Notes under the pieces: generated by a model
The model's database searches: none
What the model was told of the DNA's origin: nothing
Seen by the model: only the letters and a program-made list of their open reading frames with translations
Program-made: the position numbers and the translations under genes
Assembly: GCA_023213395.1 (NCBI GenBank)
Contig: CM041465.1
Location: 239,451,741-239,515,740 of the forward strand
DNA from: Cycas panzhihuaensis
Taxonomy: Eukaryota; Cycadophyta
Direction of reading: 5' to 3'
Length of the DNA stretch: 64,000 nucleotides
Shown: positions 47,141 through 58,164 of the stretch, piece after piece
Position numbering within the stretch: position 1 is the stretch's first letter
Layout of the letters: every line of letters begins with the position of its first letter

Positions 47141-48660
47141 CACTTGACTAAGGGGAGGAAGAAGCAGTCTCCTCCCCCTCCTCCTCCTTCATCTAGAAAG
47201 ACAAAATAGATACACATGATATAAGTGAGTGCTGAACTACTTAGAATGCAGTCCATAATACAAACACTCAAGTAAATCATTCTTCCAAGTCATCACAAGA
47301 CCAAATGATACATAAGGATATGTTACCTTAACACAGTAAGAAAACTAGTAAAGAAGATAAAGGCATGGGGAAGTAGATACAAGACAATGAAGACAAACCT
47401 TCAAGCTCTAATTAATCAAAGAAGAGTGTCACTTCTATAAACATTCAAATAAGAAGAAATACCAATTAACCCCATCCACCTCCCAAAGGTGGGGATACCA
47501 AGAGAACCATAAACGTGGTGAAGACTTCAAAGAGTGTAGGTCCATCTAAATCATCTCATGATTTGATGGTGAGGAATCTTGACTCTTTACCTCTAGTAAC
47601 CCCCCTATCCCATCAGGTTTAGGTCCATTCCGTATAGTTTAAAGGATGGATCTTTCTCTTTGGTAGATGAATTAAAGACCATTCTTCTGGGTATATCAGT
47701 TATTGATTTGCTCAAGTGTTGCCATGAGCAATGTCAACTTTTATTTGATGCGTTGGGAGTCCCTGTGGTAGCTTCTTCACCTGCTTCTACCCTTTCCTTT
47801 AACCTTGCTACCTTATCTAGTTGTTCTGCCTATGTGCTAAATGACATTCCTCTATTTTACATTGAGATCATCAAGGATGATATTAATATCAAGGGGTTAT
47901 CATTGATGAAGGATCATCTATCAATGTAATCCTTCTTCATCTTGTTGAGGATTTAGAGATCTCTATTTTTAATCCATGCAAATGGATTTGCCAAAGGTAT
48001 GACAAAAATCAAAAGGTGCCCTTAGATCAAGTTACTCTTCCACTCATGTTGGAAGATAGACAGTGCTTAATGACCTTACTATCATTGACTTAGATCTAGA
48101 ATATAATATCCTTTCCTTTGAGGTAGACCATGGATCACCTAAATGATAGTAGTTTATTCATCTCTTTTCAGTGAACTTGGGTTCATCCATAAGAGAGAAC
48201 TTAAGTTCGTCAAACGGAAGCCTAAACCTATTAAATAATCGGTTCCTTTCATTGAGACTTTTGCAGAACCTAGTGAATCCTCTAACTCTGTAGAGTATTT
48301 CTTTCAGTCCCTTGGTTTAGGATAGTACATTGCTATTGAAGATCCTTTTACTCACCCACAAGTGAAGGATGTAGATTTGATTGAAGCTATCCCTTTCTCA
48401 TCAGGTTCCTTATTTATTCCTATTCCTTTCAATTTAACTGATTCTCTTTTGGTCCCTTCTTCTTCTGTTTTAGAAGAGGAAATGGCTTCTTGTTCTATCA
48501 TACCTTATCATGATCCATCCTCAAGTGACCTTGTTGATGCAAATTTTATTCACACTTATTTCTCATAGGTTTTGTACTTGCCCTCAGGGGCAAACTTAGT
48601 GGTTCCTTCTTTGACCACTCACCTAGTAACTACTTCCTCAAGTATTGTTGTGTAGGATTC
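47141..48660 (+). pseudogene. Element H gag C-terminus and protease, cut by element G
   Basis: A Lys/Ser-rich linker precedes the protease region. At about 47860-48110, in shifting frames, the active-site loop reads DEGSSINVI followed by LLHLVEDLEI, as in Tat-type proteases. Downstream spacer sequence is open in pieces (48362-48568) until element G begins at 48661. RT and integrase of H are not in the window. Confidence 0.65.
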
Positions 48661-51192
48661 TAGATGTGCATCTACGGGATAGCTACCTAACTGAGTAGGA
48701 ATAACAAGGGTGGTCAATGGTACTATTGAGTGTAGATAAGGACCTATGAGTAAGGCAAATACCACACAGGGTGCCCCATGCACCTGAGCGTGAGTTCGAG
48801 ACCTACGGATGGTATCCAGCTACCTGGAGGTGGTTCCCCACTTCAAACAAGAAGAGAGGAGGCAAAAGATAAGCCTAAGTAGACTTAGGGGGAGGATCCT
48901 CCCACCCTTGGATGGACGAAAGGGAAAGGAGACAACCTTTGGAGGGTTTCCTTAGAGCAGAGGGAAACAAAGAAAGGGTAAGCAGGTGAGTAACCCATGA
49001 ATGAGATCCTCTCGATTACCCAGCTAGGCGGGAAAAAACTGAAGAAGGGTGAAAGGAACAATCAAAAGAAGGAGTTATGGTGTATGCAAGTAAACTAACC
49101 AAGCATAACAAGTTAACAAGACAAGGATGTAGTTTGCAAGGTGAATGGGAAAAGGTAAAAGGGGAAATATCCTAAGGCCTTTTCCTATGATAGATGTAAT
49201 GCAAGAAATATAACAACTGGCATATAAATCGAGAGATAGAGTTGGTTTCTCTTTTCCTTTCAAATGAGCTAATTACTACTGTACATAACCTTTCAAAAGA
49301 AAAGGAAAGAGATAGAGCGAGGGTACGTACCCAGAATGGAGACACGGTTGGAGTGGCGGCGTTCCCACGAGGTACCAAAATCGTTACACAAAGCATGGCG
49401 AGTGAGAAGGGTTGTGGTAGAATGAAGCGTGGGGCTTCCTTACCTTCCCTGGAAATGGCACTAGAGTGCCAAGAAAGGAAAAAAGGATGAAATGATAACA
49501 ACAACTAAAATGCTAAAGTAAAATGTAAACAAGAGCACTTACCTGCGTGAGAGAGGAAAAGGAATGGATCCTTTGTGCCCTTCGTATACCTATAAGTAAA
49601 CAGGAGTATCCCTTTTCAGAGAAAGGGGGATAACAACATAATAGAGAATCCTAATAATACATATATGTATGAAACAAGTATAAACCTTAGCACATGCACG
49701 TTAGTATTCAATATTACAATGATAAACGGTAAAGAAAACTATGCCAATAAATGATGGGTAATTCAGTGAGCCTCGGAGTGGGCCACCTTCCGCAAGGAGT
49801 AACCCTACCCTCCCTCAAGAAGCCATAAGGCAGCGAGGGTATGGCTATGCTAAAATGATGGAAGGGGAGGCAACAAGAGGCTCAAGAAGTCCACAAAAAA
49901 ACGGAGTGCTATAGGGAGCAAACTGGGTTGCCAAGAATGAGGTTGAGCAAGGGACAAGTAGTTGAGGCTTACGCGAGTTGCTCGAATCAAGATATGAGCC
50001 CTCAAGCCAGCACTGCAACAAGTGCCAACACTAATTTTAGTGGCTGGAAATGGCCTATTAAACCCTTGTTTCACTCCCAAGAGCAGCACGGGGCAAAAGG
50101 GAAGGTTTGGAGGGTAAAAAGCCTCTTAGGGAGCATGGAAGGTGGTACGGAATCCACCCAACTCTATCCCAAACCTTGTGTATTCCCTTTTGGCCACTAT
50201 CCTGGATAGGAAATGTAGGTAAAAAGGCCCTAACGGTAGGGAAAAATAGTCCAAACAAGACAAGGGACAACCCCTGAAGAGCAAGCTAAGATAAGCTAGA
50301 GATAACATGCAAACCTAGGCATAAATTGGATAAGAGAGAACCCTAAACCAACAAATACCTGTAGAGAAGAAGGGAGGTGTTTGCCTCTATCAAGAACTGC
50401 TGGAAAGAGGTTGAGAAACCTACAAAAGATCTATGGAATAGCAGGTGTGGAGCCCCTACTAGTATGGCTGAAGGAAAACCTGCACTTGAGGATGCTTGAT
50501 GGCTGCCTGGGCAAGGAAGTACTAGAATCTCTCCAAGGAGGCCCTCTCTAAGGTGTGCAAGGGGCTGGGAATATGTCACAGTTATACCAAAGGAGAGATG
50601 GGCACTTGAGAATGACTGCAGGTCCCGTAACAGTAGTGGAGCAATAGGGAACATCAGAGAGTAGGCATTTTTCCTTGAGATCCTTCCAAAAATGAGTAAA
50701 AAGATGATCCCTAAAATGATTTAGGAAAGACTTAAATACCTAGCCCAAACCCTAAATAAGCGAGTAGGGCATAGCTGGCAGTGACTTAAGTCATAAGACA
50801 CGTGGCAGTTCTGCAATAAATATGAGAATTACCATGACAGATTTTTAAAAATAAACTGAGACAGTCACACTGCCATAAATATCGTGGTACTAACGTAAAT
50901 ATCACGGTACCGCGAAATCTGCAGTGGTGCAAGACCAAAGGCCAAAACTGACCCAAACAACTAGCCTGGGCTATGGGCCAATGACCAAGAAGGCTGGTAG
51001 GGGGCAGGGACACCTGCCCAGAGGTAGACAAGCAAGCAAATGAGCCACAAGAGTAAAAATAGGACTCAAAGGGTGTGACAAGTCGACCAAACAATGACGG
51101 GTCATCATACGGGCAAGGATGACATAAGCCAAGTAGGTCTTAAGGTGAGTAGGGCTGAATACAGCTAGTGACATAGCCATCGGGGTGTCACA
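48661..51192 (-). repeat. 3' LTR of element G
   Basis: 2,532 bp. The left end matches the 5' LTR boundary at 63843 (TAGATGTGCATCTACGGG against TGGATGCGCATCTACGGG). The right end is the LTR start TGTGACACCCC on the minus strand. It includes a GGTACC palindrome (50897-50920) and, about 160 bp downstream in LTR sense, a TATTTAAG box at 50731-50738. Confidence 0.82.
50897..50920. promoter_or_regulatory. GGTACC palindrome in the G LTR U3
   Basis: 24-bp imperfect palindrome centred on GGTACC (9 of 12 arm positions pair), with a weaker GGTAC copy at about 50884-50890. The position upstream of the LTR TATA-like box matches the palindromes in the F LTR. Confidence 0.65.
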
Positions 51193-51830
51193 CTTGCTGG
51201 GAATGTTCCCCTGCTATAGTCGTCATAGGCTAGATAGGTGTAGATGATAACAAGATCATCCACAAGATCGCAACATGCAAGCATACATTCATCACAACAG
51301 AAAACGATCCACAAGGTGAGAGGCATACTTGCACTTACCTGAGTTGACCGCCCCGTATCCATTCCTAGAAGCTGGGAAACATTGCCCCCTTGGCAGCAGA
51401 GCCTCGTTGCTCAGAAGCATGGTGCGATGGCGAATGCTAGTAACACAACTGTCAGTAGCACATATATATAGATATATAAATCAAGATCATAATAGTGGTC
51501 AAGGGTATCGACGAGTGTCATGACGAAACACATGGATACGAAGGTAGAGGTGGAGACAACATAGGCGCTACCTGTGTGCCACCCAGAAATTGAGTGGGAG
51601 ATATGAAGGGTGAGGGGGCTGCCCCCACCACAAAAGATGCAAAGAGGTATGCATAATCAAGTAGAAGAGATGAATAAACAAAAAATAGTAGTTGCCATAG
51701 TTTAACCTCATTAGCAGCCAAGTTTCAGAGGTGTGAACGGATCGCAAGAGGATAAGCATGACGACTTGGGGCTTAGGTGACAGAATGACCGGATAAGCCT
51801 CAGGGGCGGTCAGCAAGAAGAGGAAGGCGG
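51193..51830 (-). other. Element G 3' untranslated internal region
   Basis: Between the extra RNase H and the 3' LTR. Frames here lack known motifs. A short TATATATAGATATATA stretch lies at about 51463-51478. The purine run next to the LTR (complement AGCAGGGGAA) may be the polypurine tract, though 13 bp separate it from the LTR start. Confidence 0.5.
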
Positions 51831-51834
51831 CACT

Positions 51835-52291
51835 CAAGGATGAGGCAAACAAGACTATCTGCCTCAGCATTGAGGGCCTGAGGAATATGCTGAATGTCAA
51901 CAGATGAGAAGTGGGCCAGGAGGGATCTGGCAGTCGAAGCAAGAGTTCTCAAGTGAGGGCATCTCACCTGGTAAATCTGGGTGAGATGGGACACCACAAC
52001 TTAAGAGTTGCAAAGCAAAATGATGGGCTCGTGATGGAAATAGAGAGAATTAGTGAGGGCTTCAATAATGGCTATGTACGTGGGTTCATTATTGGTAGCC
52101 TCTAGGAGGAAGACCCCAGAGCGTAGGAAATCATGTCCAGAGGGGCTACGAAGAATCCATATAGTGACAGAAGGTCTAGGGTTACTGTAGCTTCCACCGT
52201 CAGTAAAAATGTAGAGGGACATGGGTGAATGCAAAATCCTGGTAGTAAATAAATAAAGATGGAGTAAAAGAGGGACTTGAAAGGTAAGCAA
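51835..52291 (-). pseudogene. Archaeal-type RNase H (aRNH) domain of element G
   Basis: In the sense of pol, a domain with LYIFTDGGSYSNPRPSVTIW (first catalytic Asp), then LLEATNNEPTYIAIIEAL (Glu helix). CNS*VVVSHL replaces the family DSQxVV (third Asp is Asn, Gln is a TAA stop). IQHIPQALNAEADSL closes with the final Asp. This is the RNase HI/archaeal type seen as a second RNase H in Tat-lineage elements, distinct from the gypsy RNase H at 58376-58753. It lies more than 3 kb downstream of the integrase C-terminus, beyond the antisense gene. A hydrophobic, Cys-rich stretch open to about 52700 may be part of its frame. It is inactive through the Asp-to-Asn change and the stop. Confidence 0.82.
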
Positions 52292-53435
52292 TAAGTGGCT
52301 ATGAAGGGTAGGAGGACTTAGTAGTGAGGCTACCCAAGGACAAGAGCAAGCAGTCTAACCAAAACTTGAGAGCGGGCAGAAAAAGGGAACCCTAGAGTAC
52401 CAAAGGTTGCTTTGGGAAGCACAACATGCCCCCGGACGGGGGGAGCATTCCCTTTGGAAACCCCAGGGGTAGAAAATAGGTGTGAAAACGAGTTTAGGAC
52501 GGCGAAATGAGCCAAACGAGTATAAACTCGGGCATGCACAAGGGTGGCACACAAAATGAGATAGAAGGGCCCTGCAAAAAAGTGCAATAATGAGGTGCCA
52601 TAAATGCACTAATAAGAAAGAGCAAGAAGAGCACCAAAGGAGTGCAATGGGAGGCAGGGCTAGAAGACAAAGGTGATCGAGGAAATGAGATGGTCCCAAT
52701 GGCTGTCACGAGAGCAAAAATAGAGGGAGTGCCCATCGGGGCCCCCACCTATATAAGGAAATTTGAATAGAAAACAGATTCATTTTCATCGGCTCTTGCG
52801 AGAAACCAAAGCCATTTCCTTACACAGTGGAGTGCCACCCAACCTTGGAGGCACACGGGGGGAGATAAGACCATTGGATCAGAGTGCAGAGAGAGCCAGT
52901 GGGATCAGGAGGATGCAATGGTGACAGCCAAACCAGATCCAGTGAGTGGATCCTACGAAACCTATCCCATTTCAAAGTTTTCATTTCAATACTTTTTGTT
53001 ATTTTTGATGTGGTTTTTGTGCCCCATATGGGCATATTGAGACCTCCTGAGTCCGACTGACCCGAAAGAGGGGGACACAGGCATTAGGGAGCCTCAGTCC
53101 CAGTGGGCCCCACAGGGGGTCCACCCAAAATATTTTTGTTGATTTTTAGGGCAGAAACCCCCTCCTTTCGAGGTGGGGGGGTGCCATTCATACTGCGACA
53201 AAGATCGCGGTACCGCAATCTTTACCACGGGGCCCTGATTACTGCGGGACCCAAGCTAAACTTTGCGGTACTGCGAAGTTTGGCGCGGTACAAAGACAGA
53301 TCTGCAGAAAAAAGAAGATGAGGGGCCATGAGGCCCCAAATCTTAAGCAGAAAGAGCTGAGAGATATCCAAGAAGATAGAGGACTAACGTAAGCTTGGTT
53401 TGACTGATTTGTAATGCTGATAGGTTGTTATTGCT
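52292..53435 (+). promoter_or_regulatory. Upstream region of the antisense PMD gene
   Basis: Contains a good plus-strand TATA box, TATATAAGG at 52750-52758, and a conspicuous pair of 24-bp palindromes (53200-53281). The leader between the TATA box and the ATG would be about 650 nt; either a long 5' UTR (possibly spliced) or a second promoter nearer 53300 is needed. The C-rich and G-rich runs at 53158-53183 resemble the poly-C block before the palindromes in the F LTR. Confidence 0.5.
53200..53281. promoter_or_regulatory. Two 24-bp GGTAC palindromes upstream of the PMD gene
   Basis: First (53200-53223): arms AAAGATCGCGGT and ACCGCAATCTTT, with one mismatched pair. Second (53258-53281): arms AAACTTTGCGGT and ACTGCGAAGTTT, with two mismatched pairs. 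Centres are 58 bp apart. A further half-like GCGCGGTAC follows at about 53284. The second shares its AAACTTT/AAGTTT arms with the F LTR palindrome. Confidence 0.8.
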
Positions 53436-54638
53436 GTGGATAACTGCGAGAACATAGGTATGGTGGTGCTGAGTTACATAGAGATGATGTCTAAGGACGA
53501 CAAGGGGATCCTACGGAGGTGTGGCCTATACAAGGCCCTGAAGACACCTCAGTACACATTAGATCAAAGGTTGTTGGTTGACATAGTATCTCATTGGGAC
53601 AGGAGGAGGCACTTTTTCCACCTACCCCAGGTGGGAGATATGACGGTGATGCCGAGGGACATTCAACGGATTTTGGGATTATCGATGACTGAGAGGCTGG
53701 TGACATTGGGGGCGCTGCTTAGCAATGAGGCAGCACATCGAGAGGCAGCGACATTTTTTATAGGGACGGACAGGTGGGAGAGGAGAGGAGTCCCTCTCCA
53801 GATGATGGTGATGTCCAGGATTCCTCAGGTGAGGAAACTTATTACATTATGTATTTTGTTCTGGGTTTCCCAGAAACAGAACTATAGAGACATCCCTGGG
53901 GGATGGATGGATGTAGTGCGCCGCTGTGAAGCGGGCGAGAGGATGGACTAGGCCACCCTGATAGCGGTGAACCTCGTTGCACAACTTGATGCCATCAGGA
54001 TGACCGGTAGGGGAGGATTTTCATATAGCATGTTGCTATAGTGCTAGTTTTTTTATCACTTTGGAGTAGTGGTACCAGTGGGGGGACCACACCCCATTGT
54101 AGAGTGGGACCTAATGGTCCACAGATGGAAGACTAGGCTAAGGGAGATGGAGGACCAGGCTCACATTTGGTGATCAGTGGAGGTAACATCACTGGACCTC
54201 CTCACCATGATGGATTATGTGGCAGATCTGTATAGGACGGTGAGGTGGGGCAGTGACGACGAGGCAGGCAGAGCATGAGCGCTCCTGGGTAATGATGATG
54301 ATGATGATGATGGAGGAGATGGGGCAGGCCCGTCACGACCTGCAGGAGAGGCAGGCCCATCAGGGATAGCAGGAGGAGCAACAGGACCATCCATGACTGC
54401 CGGGGGAGAGGCAAGCCCATCAGGGGCTGCAGAGGAGAGCAGGGGGCTAGTGACGAGGGCCCGCAGGCTACGGATCATGAGGAGATCTGGGGAGGCGATA
54501 GCTAAGCCAGTCCCAGTGAGGAGAGAGGCCCAGGTAGAGGTGGTACCCGAGGAGGAGGTAGCAACAGCTAGCAGAGAGCTAGGAGGAGAGCACATCACAC
54601 GAGCAGAGGAGCCGACGACCATAGAAGATGAGGCCTAA
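53436..54638 (+). pseudogene. Antisense plant mobile domain (PMD) gene, exon 1
   Basis: On the strand opposite to element G pol. From Met 53436 an open run of 171 codons carries PMD features: RRCGLYKALKTPQYTLDQRL, LVDIVSHWDRRRHFFHLPQV and the MTVMPRDIQRILGLSMTERL motif (HW-R...FHLP...T..D...LGL). PMD proteins such as MAIN/MAIL1 are plant nuclear proteins, and PMDs are also known inside transposons. Reading the same frame through five stops extends it to 54638, with an Asp-rich run, a Gly/Pro/Ser repeat (GPS triplets) and a basic ARRLRIMRRS segment. The stops are TAG at 53949, 54039, 54045 and TGA at 54171, 54276. All are one C-to-T step from CAG or CGA, and no frameshift is needed. It looks like a recently intact gene hit only by deamination-type changes. 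Confidence 0.8.
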
Positions 54639-54665
54639 CCATTTCCTTAGTCGTTTGATAGCTAG

Positions 54666-54739
54666 GTAGATAGTTTGATTTGGTTTTATTTTGATATATA
54701 GTTGGATATATCCTGACATATGGTATGTTGGATTTGTAG
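54666..54739 (+). other. Possible intron of the antisense gene
   Basis: A candidate 74-bp T-rich intron with AG/GTAGAT donor and TTTGTAG/G acceptor. It would need the TAA at 54636 and the stops before 54665 also to be decayed Gln codons (TAA and TAG at CAA/CAG positions). Tentative. Confidence 0.3.
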
Positions 54740-55287
54740 GTACCGCGAAGATCAGGCGGTTGGTAGAGGCTATGGTGAGGGAGATGTTCCCTTAGGTATA
54801 TGTAGAGGGGTAACCACCCATCCAGGCAGAGGATGTGCCTAGATCAGCAGGTGTACACATGGCAGCATTTACCTCATTGGCGAGGGCGAGAGACATCTGG
54901 GCTGCAGAGTCCCAAGAGCACATGGCATTCAAAGGATAGATGCAGTAAGAGTTAGATGAGGTTAGGGGTGAGCAAGACGCACTGTGGAGGTGGGTATAGG
55001 CTCTAGAGGCTCAGGGAGGAGTAGGTGGAGACACAGGGAGCATGGTCCAGATAGCAGTGCTGGAGGAGCGTCTCCGAGGAGTGGAGAATGAGAGGGATCG
55101 TATCCAGGCCAGATACGATCAACTGGTAGACCAGGTAGCGTCGAGGTCAAGCAGGAGCAGGACATACACCCACATGATAGTGACAACCCTGAGACGACCA
55201 CGTGATGAGGGGAGCAAGGCAGGGAGCTCGCAGAGGCCTAGGAAGAGCCTCAGAGGGATGTGGTCCCCAGGAGAGAGATCACACTGA
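54740..55287 (+). pseudogene. Antisense PMD gene, C-terminal coiled-coil exon
   Basis: Charged, helix-prone sequence: VLEERLRGVENERDRIQARY followed by DQLVDQVASRSSRSRTYTHM and a basic RRPRDEGSKAGSSQRPRKSL tail. Heptad-like spacing suggests a short coiled coil, useful for dimerisation. The homologous exon is found antisense in element F at 42860-43318. Several stops before 55042 interrupt it. Confidence 0.65.
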
Positions 55288-55955
55288 CCAGGAGATGGTG
55301 CCCCAGGAGTGGGGCAATAGTAGAGTAGGACACATGCATTTGATTTTGATGGGAAAGCACGGGCCTCTAAGGGGTCATATATAGAGTCATATGATTGTAT
55401 CCCCCCTGTAAGGATGCCGGCTTCCTATATGTATGATGTGACATATGATTTTGGTGTATATATATATATATGGGGTAATTGGTACCCCATTTTGATATGT
55501 GATGATGTGCATATCATGTGTGGTAGATGACATGTATGTTTTGTTATATATGTTATAGATGTTTTGTTATATGATGCACGTATTTCCTTCCATGCATGGC
55601 TATATATATATCTAACAGGAGCACACACGTCCACCATGAGTAGAGGTGATAGAGAGGTGTGAGGTTAGAAATAGAGCGACACGCACATCCATGGAGGAGC
55701 ATAGTGGGATATGCGAAGGAAACACCGGGTGAGAGAGAAAAGTAACAATACTCTAAAGCATCATCCCAACTGGGGGATACCCAAATAGGAAGACAAAGGT
55801 CCCAAAGGGATATGGGAATATAGGTTCCGTGGGAGGAACTAGAAAGAAACAGGAGAGGCCATCTTAAATTGCTATTCCACCCGTGGCTGGGAGAAATAGG
55901 AACAACTTAAGATGGTAGTTTAGGCTTATTTCAGAGCGTCGTGAAGTGACAACAA
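55288..55955. other. Element G spacer between antisense gene and integrase
   Basis: 3' sides of two convergent units. It contains (TA)n at 55459-55471, the ATGGGGTAATTGGTACCCCAT-like segment near 55471-55491 (a near palindrome, conserved in F), and TATATATATAT at 55602-55612. No coding signal. Confidence 0.55.
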
Positions 55956-57105
55956 GGTCACGAGTAAAATTTCTTAAGGAATTTCCTATTAATAGCTTTC
56001 TCAAATTTGAGCCCTTCTAGAGTGGCAATCCTATAAGCACCATTACCGAGAGTCTCGATAATGACAAAAGGGCCAACCCATCGGGGTTTGAATTTGGTCA
56101 AACGATCATGAAGATATTCAAGCTTGAGGATGCGATCCCCAGGAAACAAAGGACAGGAACGAAGATGTTTATCGTATGTTCTTTGTGAGCAAGCTTTGGA
56201 TGCCAGGTTAGCCTAATGAGCGGCTAAGCGTCTCTCGTCCAAAGCCTCGAGGTCCTGAAGGTGAGCCTGACAGATCGACTCTTCATCGATGAGACCTTGA
56301 AGGGAGACTCATAAAGAAGGAATCTCCACCTCTAGTGGGAGTGCCGCCTCAGTACCGTAGACCAGGGAGAATAGGGTCATTCCCATGGCAGAATCGATAG
56401 AGGTGCGGTAAGCCCACAAAGCGAAGGGCAGCTGAAGGTGCCAGTCCTTTTGAGACTGAGCAACTATTTTCTTTAGGATATTAATGAGAGTCTTATTGAA
56501 AGACTCTACTTGGCCATTTGCCTGAGGATAGTAAGGGGAAGAAGTTTTGTGAGACATCTTGAACTTCTCACAAAGCTCATCCATCTCCTTGTTACAAAAG
56601 GGGGTTCCATTGTCAGTGATTAGGATGTCCGAAATCTTGAAACGGCAAATGATATGCTGGTAAACAAATGTAGCTATCATTTTACCAAGAGTAGTGATTA
56701 AGGGAATGGCTTCCGCCCATTTAGTGAAATATTTGGTGGCAGTCAAGATAAACTTGTGCTATAACGACGAAGGTGGAGAAATAGCCCCTATGAGGTCTAG
56801 CCCCCACTGAGCGAAAGGCCATGGAGAAACAATAGTGTGAAGGGCCTCGGAAGGCACATGGGAGATGTTGGCATCTTCCTAACATCGCTGACATCTCAGA
56901 GCAAAGGCGTGGGCATCCTTAAAAAGGGACAGCCAGAAGTAACCCATGCGAAGAATCCTCTGAGCCATAGACTGGCCCACAAAGTGGCCCCTACAAATAT
57001 CATAGTGGCATTCACAGAGTATTTGGTCAGCTTCATCGGTAGTGATGCAGCGGAGGAGGATCCTATTGAAAGACCTCTTATACAATACTTCATCCATGAG
57101 GAAGT
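55956..57105 (-). pseudogene. Element G integrase
   Basis: Reading right to left: the zinc-binding domain (56879-57097) with CECHYDICRGHFVGQ and CQRC is intact. The core (56309-56746) has KYFTKWAEAIPLITTLGKMI, ILITDNGTPFCNKEM and PYYPQANGQVESFNKTLINI; DNG and Glu are kept, but the family Asp in the DYFTKW motif is Lys. The C-terminal GPF-type domain (55958-56149) has KFKPRWVGPFVII and ends KFLKKFYS. The N-terminal edge is cut at 57105 by the solo LTR. Confidence 0.88.
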
Positions 57106-58159
57106 TGATCCCAAAAGAGCTTAGTTGGTGAAGAAATCAATTATCAACCTTTCCTCCTTGAGATCCTGGGAGTTAGTGTAGAAAACTCAATAACATCAAA
57201 ACAACAATGAGCCCATGAAAGGAAAATTCTATACCAAATCAATTATTCTTGACATTGATCTAAAAGTATGAGGAGTAATACTTTTATTAAACCATGAAAA
57301 TCTCCATTTAATGGTGGAGAAATCAACTAGCAAAAGAATGGTAAAATTACAAGGAATAAATGTTACAATTATACCATAAGGGGGACTCAAACCCTCCAAA
57401 TGCTTCTCCAAGGATGCTTCCCAAGTCAAGTCTCCAAGAACCACCTCTCCAACCTATAGAAGGGCTCAATTTATAGAAATAAACCTGAATTGCATGTTTA
57501 ACAAGTGGCAATCATGCAAGTATAATCACTAGCCACCAGAATGCATGTTGTCCAAGTGGCCTTCATACAATTCTTAAATAGTTGTAGCTTGTAATAGATC
57601 TTAACATACTCCAATTTAGCTAAAATTTGGTACACATATAGTAACGCATGTCCCCTCAGCTTCCTCAAATTTTTAGCTCATTTGGATGTCATTTGACTGC
57701 ATTTTTATTCATTTAATAATAATATGTATTTGCTGTTTTTCTGCTGTCCAAGTGGCCTTCATGCAATTCTTAAAAGTTGAGGCTTGTAACTAACCTTAAC
57801 GGACTCCAATTCAGCTCAAATTTGGTACACATATAGTAACACATGTTTCCTCCGCTTCCTCAAAAATTTATCTCATTTGGATATCATTTGGCCATGTTTC
57901 TATTCATATAATTATAATATATATTTTCTATTTTTCTCTGCTAGCTGTGGGATTAATGTTTATGCAAAGACAAGGCTTGAACTCTAATCAAATGATATTT
58001 TCTGAACCCCAACTTTTGTACACATATAGTGGGATGTGTCTTATCCATTTAAACAAAATTTCATAGAATTTTGATACCATTTGGCCATATCTCTGTTAGT
58101 TATGCCAATGCCTAGCATTTTCCGCATCCTGTAAACATATGGTAGATCCTCTTGGATTA
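57106..58159 (-). repeat. Solo LTR inserted in element G
   Basis: 1,054 bp bounded by a perfect target duplication GAAGT (57101-57105 and 58160-58164). Ends are TGATCCC and GGATTA (a decayed GGATCA), fitting TG...CA. On the minus strand it has a TATAAATTGAGCC box at about 57465-57477 and AATAAAAG at about 57278-57285, so its transcription sense is minus. The family of the missing body is unknown. Confidence 0.9.
57549..58095. repeat. Three tandem units of about 195 bp inside the solo LTR
   Basis: The TACACATATAGT anchor recurs at 57631, 57826 and 58019 (spacing 195 and 193 bp). GTCCAAGTGGCCTTCAT recurs at about 57549 and 57745. The third unit is the most diverged. Such tandem U3 units are common in LTRs. 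Confidence 0.85.
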
Positions 58160-58164
58160 GAAGT

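Noticed and set aside
49172-51094. Minus-strand frames of 60-110 codons within the G LTR
   Set aside because: Inside LTR sequence, hydrophobic low-complexity, no family motif.
53436-54638. PMD gene as an unrelated host gene
   Set aside because: Its tail occurs at the same relative place and strand in element F, and it lies inside G between integrase and the 3' LTR, so it belongs to the element family.
53491-55201. Minus-strand frames opposite the PMD gene
   Set aside because: Shadows of the antisense gene; the plus frame alone carries PMD motifs and coherent codon phase.
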